Below are positions 1 to 8,011 of a stretch of DNA of 12,468 nucleotides, in pieces. The translations under genes and the position numbers were made by a program. The first letter of the stretch is position 1, and each line of letters starts with the position of its first letter. Origin of the DNA: an uncultured Bacteroidales bacterium (GTDB taxonomy: Bacteria > Bacteroidota > Bacteroidia > Bacteroidales > UBA932). The notes under the pieces were generated by a model. The model ran no database searches and was not told where the DNA came from. It saw only the letters and a list, made by a program, of their open reading frames with translations. The DNA is taken from positions 1 through 12,468 of the forward strand of contig CAJOMY010000064.1 in the NCBI GenBank assembly GCA_905235775.1. Direction: 5' to 3'.

Positions 1-160
1 CGAACTGCTCTTCACCTGCACCCCGCAGGCCGAACGGCTGCTCAGCGTCCCGCACTTCGTGATCGGAAAGGTCACGGACCGCGCCCGGGGCGACGCCCGC
101 ATCACCTGGCGCGGCGCCCGGCGCCCCGTCGCCCCCGGCTTCGACCATTTCAAGAAGTAG
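1..160 (+). CDS. thiL: Thiamine-monophosphate kinase, C-terminal fragment
   Basis: This is the end of a gene whose start lies left of the window; codons run from base 2 and stop at TAG 158-160, giving 52 residues. The visible part opens with ELLFT, which matches the GGEDYELLFT signature of ThiL. It continues with an IGKVTD segment and closes with PGFDHFKK, matching the family's usual G-[YF]-D-H-F end. ThiL phosphorylates thiamine monophosphate to the diphosphate cofactor in the cytoplasm, using ATP. The gene is GC-rich like the right-hand cluster and converges on the lipoprotein gene that ends at 244, with 83 bases between them in which I see no clear terminator. The catalytic part is not visible. 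A related PurM-fold protein is the main alternative, but the two end motifs together favour ThiL. Confidence 0.8.
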   Translation, partial: ELLFTCTPQAERLLSVPHFVIGKVTDRARGDARITWRGARRPVAPGFDHFKK

Positions 161-243
161 TCCCGACCTGCCCGGTCATCCCTGTCACGACCGACTCTGT
201 GGCAGACTGTTCTTGGCAATGTCACGGCTACAATTATCAAATG

Positions 244-2394
244 CTACCAAGTGAGGAGGGCGCGTACATTTAATTTGTTGCTGTTTTTATCAAACACTTT
301 TTTGTACTCCACATGACCGTTTTTGTCGCAATGCATAGAGTAGGCCTCTCTGCCATAATGCAGCGTAGATGTCCAGTAGGGAAAGAACGAGGAGGCCAAG
401 GATTCGCCGCCAGCGTTGGTGAGAAGAGAGTTCACGCCGGTGCATGATGTCTGGCTGCCGCCGTTGGCATTGAACACAGCCTTCCAGTGATCCACGCTAG
501 GAAACAACCAGGTTGCACCGCTGCTGGGTGCAGTCTTGCCCTCACAGATGCTTTTGGCCGTGGACCAGTTAGCCCAGTCGTTCTCGTCTTTGATTGATAT
601 GGCCGTGCGGTTCCCAGCGGGCGGTGTCATGACAATCACGGCCACGGCGGTGATACCTGCGTGGGCGGCGGAGGCTTTCGATTCATAGACTAGGCCATCG
701 GTGCCGATTACCTTGCCTATGTCCTCAGATATGACCTGAGCCATCGGGAAGGGATTGGACATAATCGTGCCGTCGGGGTATCTTCCCGTCCAATTTTGGG
801 GGATGCCGCCGTTTATGTAACCCTTCTTCCAGATGATTCCGTCGGCGGAGTAGAGCGTGCCAGTGAAGGCTACGCCGGAGAGCCATAAGTACGTGCTATT
901 GTTCTCAGCGATGCCAGATGTGGCGAGACACTTTACGGAATTAAGGCTAGTGCAGTTTTCGAACATCTGGGCATAGCAGCACTGGACCAGCGTCGGGGCG
1001 AGCAGGTCGGGGGCCTTCGTCAGCGCTTCGCAGTTTCGGAACATGCCAAAGTAGCAATAAGGGGCCAGCGTCTCAGCTGGCAGCACAGGGGCTGTGGTCA
1101 GGGCGGAGCAGAGGCTGAACATGCCTTCGTAGCATCTTTCAGTTAACGTCGTAGCAGGCAGCAGCAGGTCGCCGGCATCGGTCAGCGCGGTGTTACCCGA
1201 GAAAAGGCCGGAGAAAACGTTACTCTCGTTCGGCAGGTCGGTCTTCGTGGCGAAGTTCGTCTCGTCGAGCAGGCTCATCACGTTGCCATACGCCTTGCAC
1301 GTGAAGCCGTCGCCGCTGCCTTGAATCCTCACTTTGGGATAGTCGCCATAAACCTGTGTGGCGGTGCCGTTGCCGTAGAACCGCACCCTGTCGCCAGCAC
1401 TGACGGGGATGTCCGTCGTGGTGGTGATGAGCGTCTTCTCGCCGCCGTTCACCGAGTATTTCATGCCCGTGGAGAGTTCGCCGGTTATGTCTACCTTCAC
1501 CGTACCGTCGGTAAGAGCTTCCACGGTCAGGGACTCCTCGATTATGGGGCCGGAATACTTGACTGTCTTCTTCACGTTGTATACCTTTTCCCCGAGCGTC
1601 TGGCCGCTAGTCCCGAACGGGATGGCATCCCTCGTGCCCAGTTTCACCGAGGCATTATTTAGGGTGGAGGATGCCGCTTGGGGCAGCACGAACTTGGCAA
1701 CTACCTTTCCGCCCTCGTCCCGGGTGGTGACGGTGCCGGAGCAAGCGGGATTACCATTACTGTCGGTTGTCACCACGACAGGAATCTCGGTGCCGGCAGG
1801 GGTGCCGTCCTCAAAAACCAGCTCGAAATTCAAGAATGCCGTGCACTGATATAGCGTAGGCGATTTCATCGAGTACACTCCCATCCCCCACAGATAGCTG
1901 TACCGCTGAACAGCCTCATCCAACGTTGCACAGTATTCGTTTTTGGGATAGTTCACACTTACGACTCCTTTCTCATCGACAGACACTTCCTTGCCAACCG
2001 TCTGCTGCGCGCTCACCAGCGTGGCGAACAGAATAAAGTTTTTAGGCATATTGCCCTCACCCGTATAGGTCAGCTTGCCTGAGAATGTAGCGCCTGAGGT
2101 TTCACCCACACCCGTCTGGATGTCAAGCACACCCTGGATTTTTACACCGGAAATGTACAGTTTGTCGCCCTCGGCAAAACGCAGTGTCTTCATGTCGCTG
2201 TCCACGGTGGCACGGGTTTCAGGTTCTCCGTTCACAGTCACGGTGTAGGGAATGGTCACGCCTGCAGCCGCCTCAGTAGTCTCAGGGCTATCGGGAATAA
2301 TGTCCTCCTTGGTGCAGGAAGACAGGACAAGGGCAGCTGCCATGAACGACAGGGCGGCCCGGAAAATACAATTCTTCTTCATCGTTGTCCGCAT
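244..2394 (-). CDS. Large surface lipoprotein: fimbrillin-like N-terminus, BspA-like 26-residue repeats, lectin-like C-terminus
   Basis: A 716-residue predicted outer-membrane lipoprotein of unknown ligand. Residues 5-27 form a signal peptide ending in lipobox LSSC (Cys27). The residues after the Cys, T-K-E-D, resemble the X-K-(D/E)2 export signal that sends Bacteroidota lipoproteins to the cell surface. Residues about 45-275 resemble Bacteroidales fimbrillin-like proteins (TLRFAEGDKLY near 70-80). Residues 283-380 form a beta-rich stretch with IPVSAGDRVRFYG and a YGNVMSLLDETNF hinge. Residues 404-483 carry three tandem repeats, and residues 551-716 form a DUF1566/FGE-like, C-type-lectin-like domain (GATWLFPS, YWTST). 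Met5 at 2382 (MKKN) is an equally good start. It lies 11 bases downstream of the small lipoprotein gene and is probably co-transcribed. GC content is lower than in the flanking genes. Adhesion is a guess; no enzyme motif is visible. Confidence 0.8.
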   Translation of the reverse strand: MRTTMKKNCIFRAALSFMAAALVLSSCTKEDIIPDSPETTEAAAGVTIPYTVTVNGEPETRATVDSDMKTLRFAEGDKLYISGVKIQGVLDIQTGVGETSGATFSGKLTYTGEGNMPKNFILFATLVSAQQTVGKEVSVDEKGVVSVNYPKNEYCATLDEAVQRYSYLWGMGVYSMKSPTLYQCTAFLNFELVFEDGTPAGTEIPVVVTTDSNGNPACSGTVTTRDEGGKVVAKFVLPQAASSTLNNASVKLGTRDAIPFGTSGQTLGEKVYNVKKTVKYSGPIIEESLTVEALTDGTVKVDITGELSTGMKYSVNGGEKTLITTTTDIPVSAGDRVRFYGNGTATQVYGDYPKVRIQGSGDGFTCKAYGNVMSLLDETNFATKTDLPNESNVFSGLFSGNTALTDAGDLLLPATTLTERCYEGMFSLCSALTTAPVLPAETLAPYCYFGMFRNCEALTKAPDLLAPTLVQCCYAQMFENCTSLNSVKCLATSGIAENNSTYLWLSGVAFTGTLYSADGIIWKKGYINGGIPQNWTGRYPDGTIMSNPFPMAQVISEDIGKVIGTDGLVYESKASAAHAGITAVAVIVMTPPAGNRTAISIKDENDWANWSTAKSICEGKTAPSSGATWLFPSVDHWKAVFNANGGSQTSCTGVNSLLTNAGGESLASSFFPYWTSTLHYGREAYSMHCDKNGHVEYKKVFDKNSNKLNVRALLTW
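946..1185 (-). repeat. Three tandem BspA-like repeats within the large lipoprotein
   Basis: Residues 404-431, 432-457 and 458-483 follow the pattern L-T-x-A-P-x-L-x-x-x-T-L-x-x-x-C-Y-x-x-M-F-x-x-C-x-x. The second and third units are 26 residues long and the first is 28. A half unit precedes them (GLFSGNTA) and a degenerate one follows (LNSVKCLA). The pattern resembles the 26-residue bacterial surface protein repeats and leucine-rich solenoids of BspA type. The units are clearly related as protein but have drifted at DNA level. Confidence 0.75.
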
Positions 2395-2405
2395 GAAAGG
2401 GTTGA

Positions 2406-2993
2406 TTACTTCACGTCCTCGGAGTCTTCCATTGGCTTAAGGCCTGTACCGCTGATGACGCCCTCTCTGCTTGCGAGCGTGTTCTGGATTTCAGCCTGCT
2501 TTTCTTCATCGGCCTTATTAAGCGTACCGGAGTAGTCGCCGTTGGTTACCGTCACGTTGCCGCCGGTGTAGCTTGCGCTGGTACCGGAGACATCGGTCAT
2601 ATCGTTGCCATAGCTGCCGCCGTCAGCGCGGGTCGTCGCGAAGCTCTTGCTCGCGGTGGGTACGCTCAGGCGCAGCCGACCGTCACTGAGCAGTTCCCAC
2701 GTGAAGCCGGCATCATCAGGGCCGCCATAGACAGCAAGCGGACTGTCGCTCTTGTCGTTGAACACGCCCAGATAGATGCAGCCGGTATGGTCGGCATCGA
2801 CCTCAATAGCCAGCAGCACGCGGCTGAAGGGGATGCCATTCTCCGTCACGTCGGAATGTGCATATTCATCCCACCATAGGCCCACAAGGCTCTGTTCCAG
2901 TTCCTGGATATTTACGGAAGACTCTTTCCTGCAGCCTGTCATCCCCAGCAGGAGAGCGACGGTGCAAAAAACTGCTAAAAAATAGAATTTCAT
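2406..2993 (-). CDS. Small lipoprotein, hypothetical
   Basis: A 195-residue predicted lipoprotein. Residues 1-20 are a signal peptide and MTGC (Cys21) is the lipobox. The following R-K-E-S only partly fits a surface-export signal. Residues 34-115 look like a compact beta domain of the kind found in small Bacteroidales lipoproteins (SLVGLWWDEY start, GFTWELLSDGRLRLSVP later), perhaps lipocalin-like. Residues 116-160 are rich in Gly, Ser, Thr and Asn, and the tail is charged. No enzyme motif is visible and I do not recognise a named family. It is the first gene of a two-gene unit with the large lipoprotein downstream and has its own promoter upstream, so the two products may act together at the cell surface. 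That partnership is inferred only from position. Confidence 0.75.
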   Translation of the reverse strand: MKFYFLAVFCTVALLLGMTGCRKESSVNIQELEQSLVGLWWDEYAHSDVTENGIPFSRVLLAIEVDADHTGCIYLGVFNDKSDSPLAVYGGPDDAGFTWELLSDGRLRLSVPTASKSFATTRADGGSYGNDMTDVSGTSASYTGGNVTVTNGDYSGTLNKADEEKQAEIQNTLASREGVISGTGLKPMEDSEDVK

Positions 2994-3016
2994 AAGATTA
3001 TTTGCCTTAAATCGTA

Positions 3017-3044
3017 CAAAATTAAAAAAAAAAGAAATACAAAA
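3017..3044 (-). promoter_or_regulatory. Predicted Bacteroidota-type promoter for the lipoprotein pair
   Basis: Read on the minus strand, TAATTTTG at 3024-3017 matches the Bacteroidota -7 consensus TAnnTTTG exactly. A TTTTG at 3044-3040 could serve as the -33 element, but the 15-base spacer is shorter than the usual 19-21. The expected transcript start near 3010 gives a leader of under 20 bases before the ATG at 2993. The surrounding sequence is AT-rich with a long T run, unlike the GC-rich genes around it. Confidence 0.45.
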
Positions 3045-3079
3045 GAAACGGCAAAACAGAATATGTGAAGGCTAACCAG

Positions 3080-3122
3080 CCCCGGAAGCCATCCGCATGG
3101 GTGGCTTCTTACATTCCCGGGG
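3080..3122 (-). terminator. Probable terminator hairpin of the gltD-to-glmS cluster
   Basis: Bases 3085-3094 (GAAGCCATCC) pair with 3099-3108 (GGGTGGCTTC) around the four-base loop GCAT, with one G-T wobble. An outer repeat, CCCCGG at 3080-3085 against CCGGGG at 3117-3122, could form an alternative or extended stem. The structure lies 32 bases after the reconstructed glmS stop and before the lipoprotein promoter. There is no U-run directly after the stem, so termination is inferred from position and stem strength. Confidence 0.5.
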
Positions 3123-3153
3123 ACGGGTACGAGACTATGAGGATAGCGGGAGG

Positions 3154-4996
3154 CTATTCCACCGTGACGGACTTGGCGAGGTTGCGGGGCTGATCGACGT
3201 CGCGGCCTTTGGCGATGGCGACGTGGTAAGCCAGCAGCTGGAGCGGGATGATGGAGAGGATGGGCTCGAAGCACTCCTCTGTGTCCGGGATCTCGAAGTA
3301 CCAGTCTGACAAGGCCTTGACATCCTGGTCGCCCTCGGTGATTACGCTGATCCCGGCCGCCGCGGGCCTTGACCTCCTGAATGTTGGACAGGATCTTCTC
3401 GTAGTTGCCCCGCCTCGGGGCGATCACCACCACCGGCATTTCCTCGTCGATCAGCGCAATCGGGCCGTGCTTCATCTCGGCGGCCGGATAACCCTCCGCG
3501 TGGATATAGGAGATCTCTTTCAGCTTCAGGGCGCCTTCCAGGGCCACCGGATAGTTGTAGCCGCGGCCCAGATAGAGGAAATTGTGCGTATAGGTAAAGA
3601 TCTTAGCCAGGTCGGCGATCTGCCCGTCGTGCTCCAGGATCTTCGCGATCTTGTCGGGAATGACCTGAAGCTCCTGCACCAGCGCGGCGCGGCGCCCGTC
3701 GGAGACGGTGCCGAGCTGTTCGGCGAGGCTCAGGGCCAGCAGGAAGAGCGTCGTGACCTGGGCCGTGAAAGCCTTGGTGGAAGCGACGCCGATCTCCGGA
3801 CCGATGTGCGTGTAGCAGCCCGTGTCCGTGGCGCGGGCGATGGAAGAGCCGACCACATTGCAGATGCCGAACAGGAAGGCGCCCGCCTCGCGGGCCAGGT
3901 TCACGGCGGCCAGCGTGTCGGCCGTCTCGCCGGACTGGGAGATGGCAATCACGACGTCCGTCGGGTAGATGACCGGGCGGCGATAGCGGAACTCGGACGC
4001 ATACTCGACCTCGACGGGCTTGCGCGTCAGCTCTTCAATCATATATTTGCCGATCAGGCCGGCGTGCCAGGAAGTGCCGCAGGCGCAGATGACAAAGCGG
4101 TTGGCGCTCAGCAGGCGCTCCCGGTTGTCGATGACGCCGGAGAGCTTGACTTCGCCGAGTTCCGGGTGCAGGCGTCCCTGCATCGAGGCACGCAGCGTGC
4201 GGGGCTGCTCGAAGATTTCCTTGAGCATGAAATGCGGGAAGCCGCCCTTCTCGATCTCGGACAGGCTCATCTCCAGCTCCCGCACCTCGGGCGTCTGCTC
4301 GACGCTGCCCAGGTCCGTGATCCGGAGCTCCCTGCCACGTTGGATATAAGCGATCTGCTCCTCGCCCAGATAGACCACCTTGTGCGTATATTCGACGATC
4401 GGAGAGGCGTCGGAACCGAGGAAGAACTCGTCCTCCCCCACACCGATGACCAGGGGGCTGCCCTTGCGGGCGGCGATCAACTTGTCGGGCTGGTTCTTGT
4501 CCATCACGACAAGCGCATAGGCGCCGACGACGTGATTGAGTGCCAGCGGGACGGCCTCGTCGAAGGAGGCGCCGCGCGAATCCATCATGTACTGGATGAG
4601 CTGGATGACGACCTCCGTGTCCGTCTGCGACTGGAAATGGTACCCCTGCCGGGTAAGCTCGGTCTTGAGGGACTGGTAGTTCTCGATGATGCCGTTGTGG
4701 ATCAGCGCCAGATTGCGGTTCTCGGAATAGTGGGGGTGCGAATTGACATCGCTGGGCTCGCCGTGGGTGGCCCAGCGGGTGTGGGCGATGCCGATGCTGC
4801 CGGACACGTCCTTGCCGGCCGCAGCGGCATCCAGGTCCCGGACCTTGCCCTTGGTCTTGTATATCACGAGTTCACCGCTGTCGCCGATCAGCGCCACCCC
4901 GGCGCTGTCATAACCCCGGTACTCGAGCCGGGTCAGTCCTTTGATGAGAATCGGGTAGGCCTGCCGGCCGCCCACATATCCGACAATTCCGCACAT
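3154..4996 (-). CDS. glmS: Glutamine--fructose-6-phosphate aminotransferase, with an apparent frameshift
   Basis: GlmS makes glucosamine-6-phosphate from fructose-6-phosphate and glutamine, the entry to peptidoglycan and lipopolysaccharide amino sugars. The start is ATG 4996, because the mature enzyme needs Cys2 (MCGIVGYVGG) as N-terminal nucleophile. The class II glutaminase domain spans about 2-230 (HTRWATHG, HNGIIEN, SQTDTE). Two SIS domains follow: about 300-430 (CGTSWHA, SQSGETADT, ASTKAFTAQ) and 460 onward (AEMKHGPIALID). After Arg548 an extra G in the G run at 3352-3354 shifts the frame. Skipping it restores a normal end, including DWYFEIPDTEE and RNLAKSVTVE, stop 3154-3156, for 613 residues, the usual length. 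Read literally, translation runs out of frame to 2990 (668 residues). The gene lies 44 bases after asnB and is the last gene of the cluster. Confidence 0.9.
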
Positions 4997-5040
4997 ACAC
5001 GCTAATTTGCTTACAAAGATGAGAAGAAATCCGGAAAAAC

Positions 5041-6708
5041 TCAATAGGCAAGTTCATGGACGCCGGACACGGCACGTCCACTGGGGTCGTTCTTGCCCTT
5101 GAAAGCTGCGTCCCACTCGAGGGCGACGGCCGTGGAACAGGCTACGCTGGCCTCGCTGGGTACGGCCCTGGCGGCACTCTCGCTCGGGAAAAGCTCCGCA
5201 AAAACCGAACGGTAGTAGTACTCCTCCTTGCACTGCGGCGGATGGACGGGGAAACGCTCCGCGGCATGCGCCATCTGCTCGTCGGTGACGGCTTCGGACG
5301 TGAACTGCTTGAGCGTGTCGATCCACGAATAGCCCACGCCGTCGCTGAACTGCTCCTTCTGCCGCCAGGCCACCTCCTCCGGCAGCATGTCGGCGAAGGC
5401 CTCACGCACGATCCGCTTCTCGATGGTCTTCCCCGGGCACATCTTCGCCTCGGGGTTCAGTCGCATGGCCACGTCGAGGAATTCCTTGTCCAGGAAGGGA
5501 ACGCGCCCCTCCACGCCCCAGGCCGAGAGGCTCTTGTTGGCCCGCAGGCAGTCGTAAAGGTGCAGTTTGGAGAGCTTGCGCACGGTTTCCTCGTGGAAGG
5601 CGCGCGCATCCGGGGCTTTGTGGAAATACAGGTAGCCGCCGAAAATTTCGTCCGCCCCTTCGCCGGAAAGCACCATCTTGATGCCCATTGACTTGATCAC
5701 GCGGGCGAGCAGGTACATCGGCGTGGAGGCCCGGACGGTCGTGACGTCGTAGGTCTCCGTGTAATAGATCACGTCCCGGATGGCATCCAGGCCCTCCTGG
5801 ATGGTGTAGTTGATCTCGTGGTGGACAGTCCCGATGTGTTCCGCCACCAGACGCGCCTTCTCCAGGTCCGGGGCGCCCTTCAGCCCGACGGCAAAAGAAT
5901 GCAGGCGCGGCCACCAGGCCCGTGTCCGCGAATCGTCCTCGATGCGCATCGCACTGTATTTCTCAGCGACAGCTGAAATGATGGAAGAATCCAGTCCGCC
6001 GGAGAGCAGCACCCCGTAGGGCACGTCCGACATCAGCTGGCGCTTCACGGCGTCCATCAGCGCTTCGCGCACATCCAGGGCGGATGCAGGACCGTCCTGG
6101 ACGGTCTCGTATTCCATCCAGTCGCGCGAGTACCAGCGTTTCAACCCGGGTTCACGGCTCCAGTAGAGATGGCCGGGCAGGAAAGGCTCGTAGCGCTCGC
6201 ACTGCCCTTCCAGGGCTTTCAGTTCACTGGCCACATAGACTTTCCCGTCGGCATCATCGAAGCCGATGTACAACGGGATGACTCCGATGGGGTCGCGGGC
6301 GATCAAGAAAGCATCCTTCTCCACGTCGTAGAGCGCAAAGGCAAAGATTCCGCTGAGCTCCTCCAGGAAATCCGGCCCTTTATCGCGGTAAAGGGCCAGA
6401 ATCACCTCACAGTCGCTGCCAGTCTGGAAATCGTATCTCCCGGCATAGCGGCGGCGGATTTCCTTGTGATTATAGATCTCGCCGTTCACGGCAAGCACCT
6501 GCTTCCCGTCCGGGGAGATCAGGGGCTGCCCGCCCGACTTGGGGTCCACGATGCTCAGGCGCTCGTGGCAAAGGATGGCGCTGCCCCCACACCAGATGCC
6601 GCTCCAATCCGGTCCGCGATGGCGGATCCTGCGACTCATCTCCAGGGCCTTCCGACGCAGCGCGTCAGACTGCTCCCTGACATTGAAAATACCGATAATT
6701 CCACACAT
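5041..6708 (-). CDS. asnB: Asparagine synthetase B (glutamine-hydrolysing)
   Basis: This cytoplasmic enzyme makes asparagine from aspartate, ATP and glutamine. The product has 555 residues, the usual AsnB length. The ATG at 6708 is chosen because Cys2 (MCGIIGIF) must be N-terminal for the class II glutaminase; a TTG 36 bases upstream would bury it. The glutaminase domain covers about 2-200 with RHRGPDWSG, HERLSIVD, NGEIYN (75-80) and SGSD-type TGSDCEVI. The synthetase domain carries the ATP PP-loop SGGLDSS (236-242), SGEGADEIFGGY (348-359), EGRVPFLD (400-407) and the typical tail NDPSGRAVSGVHELAY. An AAGGAGG sits about 16 bases before the start, rather far for a normal ribosome site. It lies 41 bases after amt and 44 before glmS. 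All expected catalytic motifs are present. Confidence 0.95.
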   Translation of the reverse strand: MCGIIGIFNVREQSDALRRKALEMSRRIRHRGPDWSGIWCGGSAILCHERLSIVDPKSGGQPLISPDGKQVLAVNGEIYNHKEIRRRYAGRYDFQTGSDCEVILALYRDKGPDFLEELSGIFAFALYDVEKDAFLIARDPIGVIPLYIGFDDADGKVYVASELKALEGQCERYEPFLPGHLYWSREPGLKRWYSRDWMEYETVQDGPASALDVREALMDAVKRQLMSDVPYGVLLSGGLDSSIISAVAEKYSAMRIEDDSRTRAWWPRLHSFAVGLKGAPDLEKARLVAEHIGTVHHEINYTIQEGLDAIRDVIYYTETYDVTTVRASTPMYLLARVIKSMGIKMVLSGEGADEIFGGYLYFHKAPDARAFHEETVRKLSKLHLYDCLRANKSLSAWGVEGRVPFLDKEFLDVAMRLNPEAKMCPGKTIEKRIVREAFADMLPEEVAWRQKEQFSDGVGYSWIDTLKQFTSEAVTDEQMAHAAERFPVHPPQCKEEYYYRSVFAELFPSESAARAVPSEASVACSTAVALEWDAAFKGKNDPSGRAVSGVHELAY

Positions 6709-6749
6709 AAGCTGACTGTTTATTCCTCCTTGACGGTTAAACAAGATTT

Positions 6750-7970
6750 TTAGTTATTATAGCAACTCTCGCCATGCTCATAGACATCAAGCCCTTCTTC
6801 TTCGACGCGGGGTTCTACCCGCAGACCCAGGAACTTCTTGATGCCGAAGAAGAGCAGGAAGCCGGTTGCGGCAGCCCAGAGGTCGATGACCACGATGCCA
6901 AGGGCCTGCACACCGAAGAGGTGCCAGCCGCCGCCGTAAAAGAGTCCGCCGTCCGTGGAGAGCAGGCCGGTCATCAGCGTACCCAGGATACCGCACACGC
7001 CATGGACGGAGGAAGCGCCCACCGGATCGTCGATGTGCAGTTTGTTGTCGATGAATTCGATGGAAAACACCAGCACGATTCCGCAGGTCAGTCCGATGAT
7101 GACGGCGCCCCAGGGCGAGACTACGTCGCAGCCGGCCGTGATGCCGACCAGACCGGCCAGAATGCCGTTGAGCATCAAGGAAAGGGACGGTTTACCATAC
7201 TTGATCCAGGTCAGGAACATCGTCGCAGCGCCACCGGAGACAGCCGAGAGGTTGGTGGTCAGGAACACATGGGAGATGGCCGTGCGGTTCACTTCCCCGC
7301 TGGCGGCCAGCTGGCTGCCCGGGTTGAAACCGAACCATCCGAGCCAGAGGATGAAGACGCCGAGCGCAGCGAGGGCCAGGTTGTGGCCGGGGATGGCGCG
7401 GCTCTTCTTATCCTTGCCGTATTTGCCGATACGCGGGCCGAGGGCAATGGCACCGATCAGGGCCAGCACACCGCCGACGCTGTGGACAATCGCCGAACCG
7501 GCGAAATCGTGGAAGCCCATTTCGCTGAGCCAGCCGCCGCCCCAGGTCCAGTGCCCCTCAACGGGATAAATGAGCAGCGAAATCACGGCGCTGTAGACCA
7601 GGTACATGTTGAACTTGGTCCGCTCAGCCATGGCACCGCTGACGATGGTCGCCGCGGTGGCGCAGAAGACCGTCTCAAAGATCAGGAAACCCTCGACGGG
7701 CAGGTCACCCTTGTAGAAGGAGAGGTCACCCCAGTTGGGCGCACCGATGAAACCGGCTCCGTCGCTGCCGAACATGAAGCCGAAGCCGACAAAGAAGAAA
7801 AGAAGAGAACCCAGGATGAAGTCCACGAAGTTCTTCATCAGGATATTGACCGAGTTCTTGCTGCGCGTGAAACCGGCCTCACAGAGGGCGAATCCCGGTT
7901 GCATCCAGAAAACCAACATCGCGGCAAGCAGCATCCATACCGTATCGAGGGATATAGCTAATTCTTCCAT
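6750..7970 (-). CDS. amtB: Ammonium transporter (Amt/MEP/Rh family)
   Basis: A 406-residue inner-membrane ammonium channel with about eleven hydrophobic segments. It starts directly with the first core helix (DTVWMLLAAMLVFWMQPGF), so it appears to lack the cleaved leader seen in E. coli AmtB. Family hallmarks are MQPGFALCEAGFTRSKNS (23-40), the conserved Asp155 in DFAGS, and the twin pore histidines His163 (IVHSVGG) and His323 (SVHGVCG). GWFGFNPGS (211-219) is also typical. The cytoplasmic tail, from about residue 380, is charged. The gene lies 41 bases downstream of glnK, the canonical glnK-amtB arrangement in which the PII trimer blocks the channel when nitrogen is plentiful. Ammonium taken up would feed glutamine synthesis for the neighbouring amidotransferases. 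Confidence 0.95.
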   Translation of the reverse strand: MEELAISLDTVWMLLAAMLVFWMQPGFALCEAGFTRSKNSVNILMKNFVDFILGSLLFFFVGFGFMFGSDGAGFIGAPNWGDLSFYKGDLPVEGFLIFETVFCATAATIVSGAMAERTKFNMYLVYSAVISLLIYPVEGHWTWGGGWLSEMGFHDFAGSAIVHSVGGVLALIGAIALGPRIGKYGKDKKSRAIPGHNLALAALGVFILWLGWFGFNPGSQLAASGEVNRTAISHVFLTTNLSAVSGGAATMFLTWIKYGKPSLSLMLNGILAGLVGITAGCDVVSPWGAVIIGLTCGIVLVFSIEFIDNKLHIDDPVGASSVHGVCGILGTLMTGLLSTDGGLFYGGGWHLFGVQALGIVVIDLWAAATGFLLFFGIKKFLGLRVEPRVEEEGLDVYEHGESCYNN

Positions 7971-8011
7971 AACTTTTTTAAAAAAAGGTTTTACACTACA
8001 ACCAACTGAAA

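Noticed and set aside
161..243. Possible terminator between thiL and the large lipoprotein gene
   Set aside because: Only GACC/GGTC arms of four bases around a short loop were found (near 164-177), with no longer stem and no T run.
2990..3351. Literal glmS reading that continues to a stop at 2990
   Set aside because: After the insertion the protein turns into an Arg/Pro/His-rich string typical of out-of-frame GC-rich DNA and runs through the terminator hairpin and lipoprotein promoter. The conserved C-terminus lies in the neighbouring frame.
3248..5005. Long plus-strand open frame opposite glmS (585 codons)
   Set aside because: It is a mirror frame of a GC-rich gene with clear GlmS motifs on the other strand. 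Its protein is low-complexity in Asp, Gly, Val, Leu and His with no recognisable domain. Similar mirror frames lie opposite purF-like, pyrG and amt.
4997..5040. Possible internal promoter before glmS
   Set aside because: Minus-strand CATCTTTG misses the first base of TAnnTTTG, and no convincing -33 element lies 19-21 bases upstream; the 44-base gap fits simple read-through.
6706..6744. Upstream TTG start for asnB
   Set aside because: It would add twelve residues before the catalytic Cys, which must be exposed at the N-terminus after Met removal.
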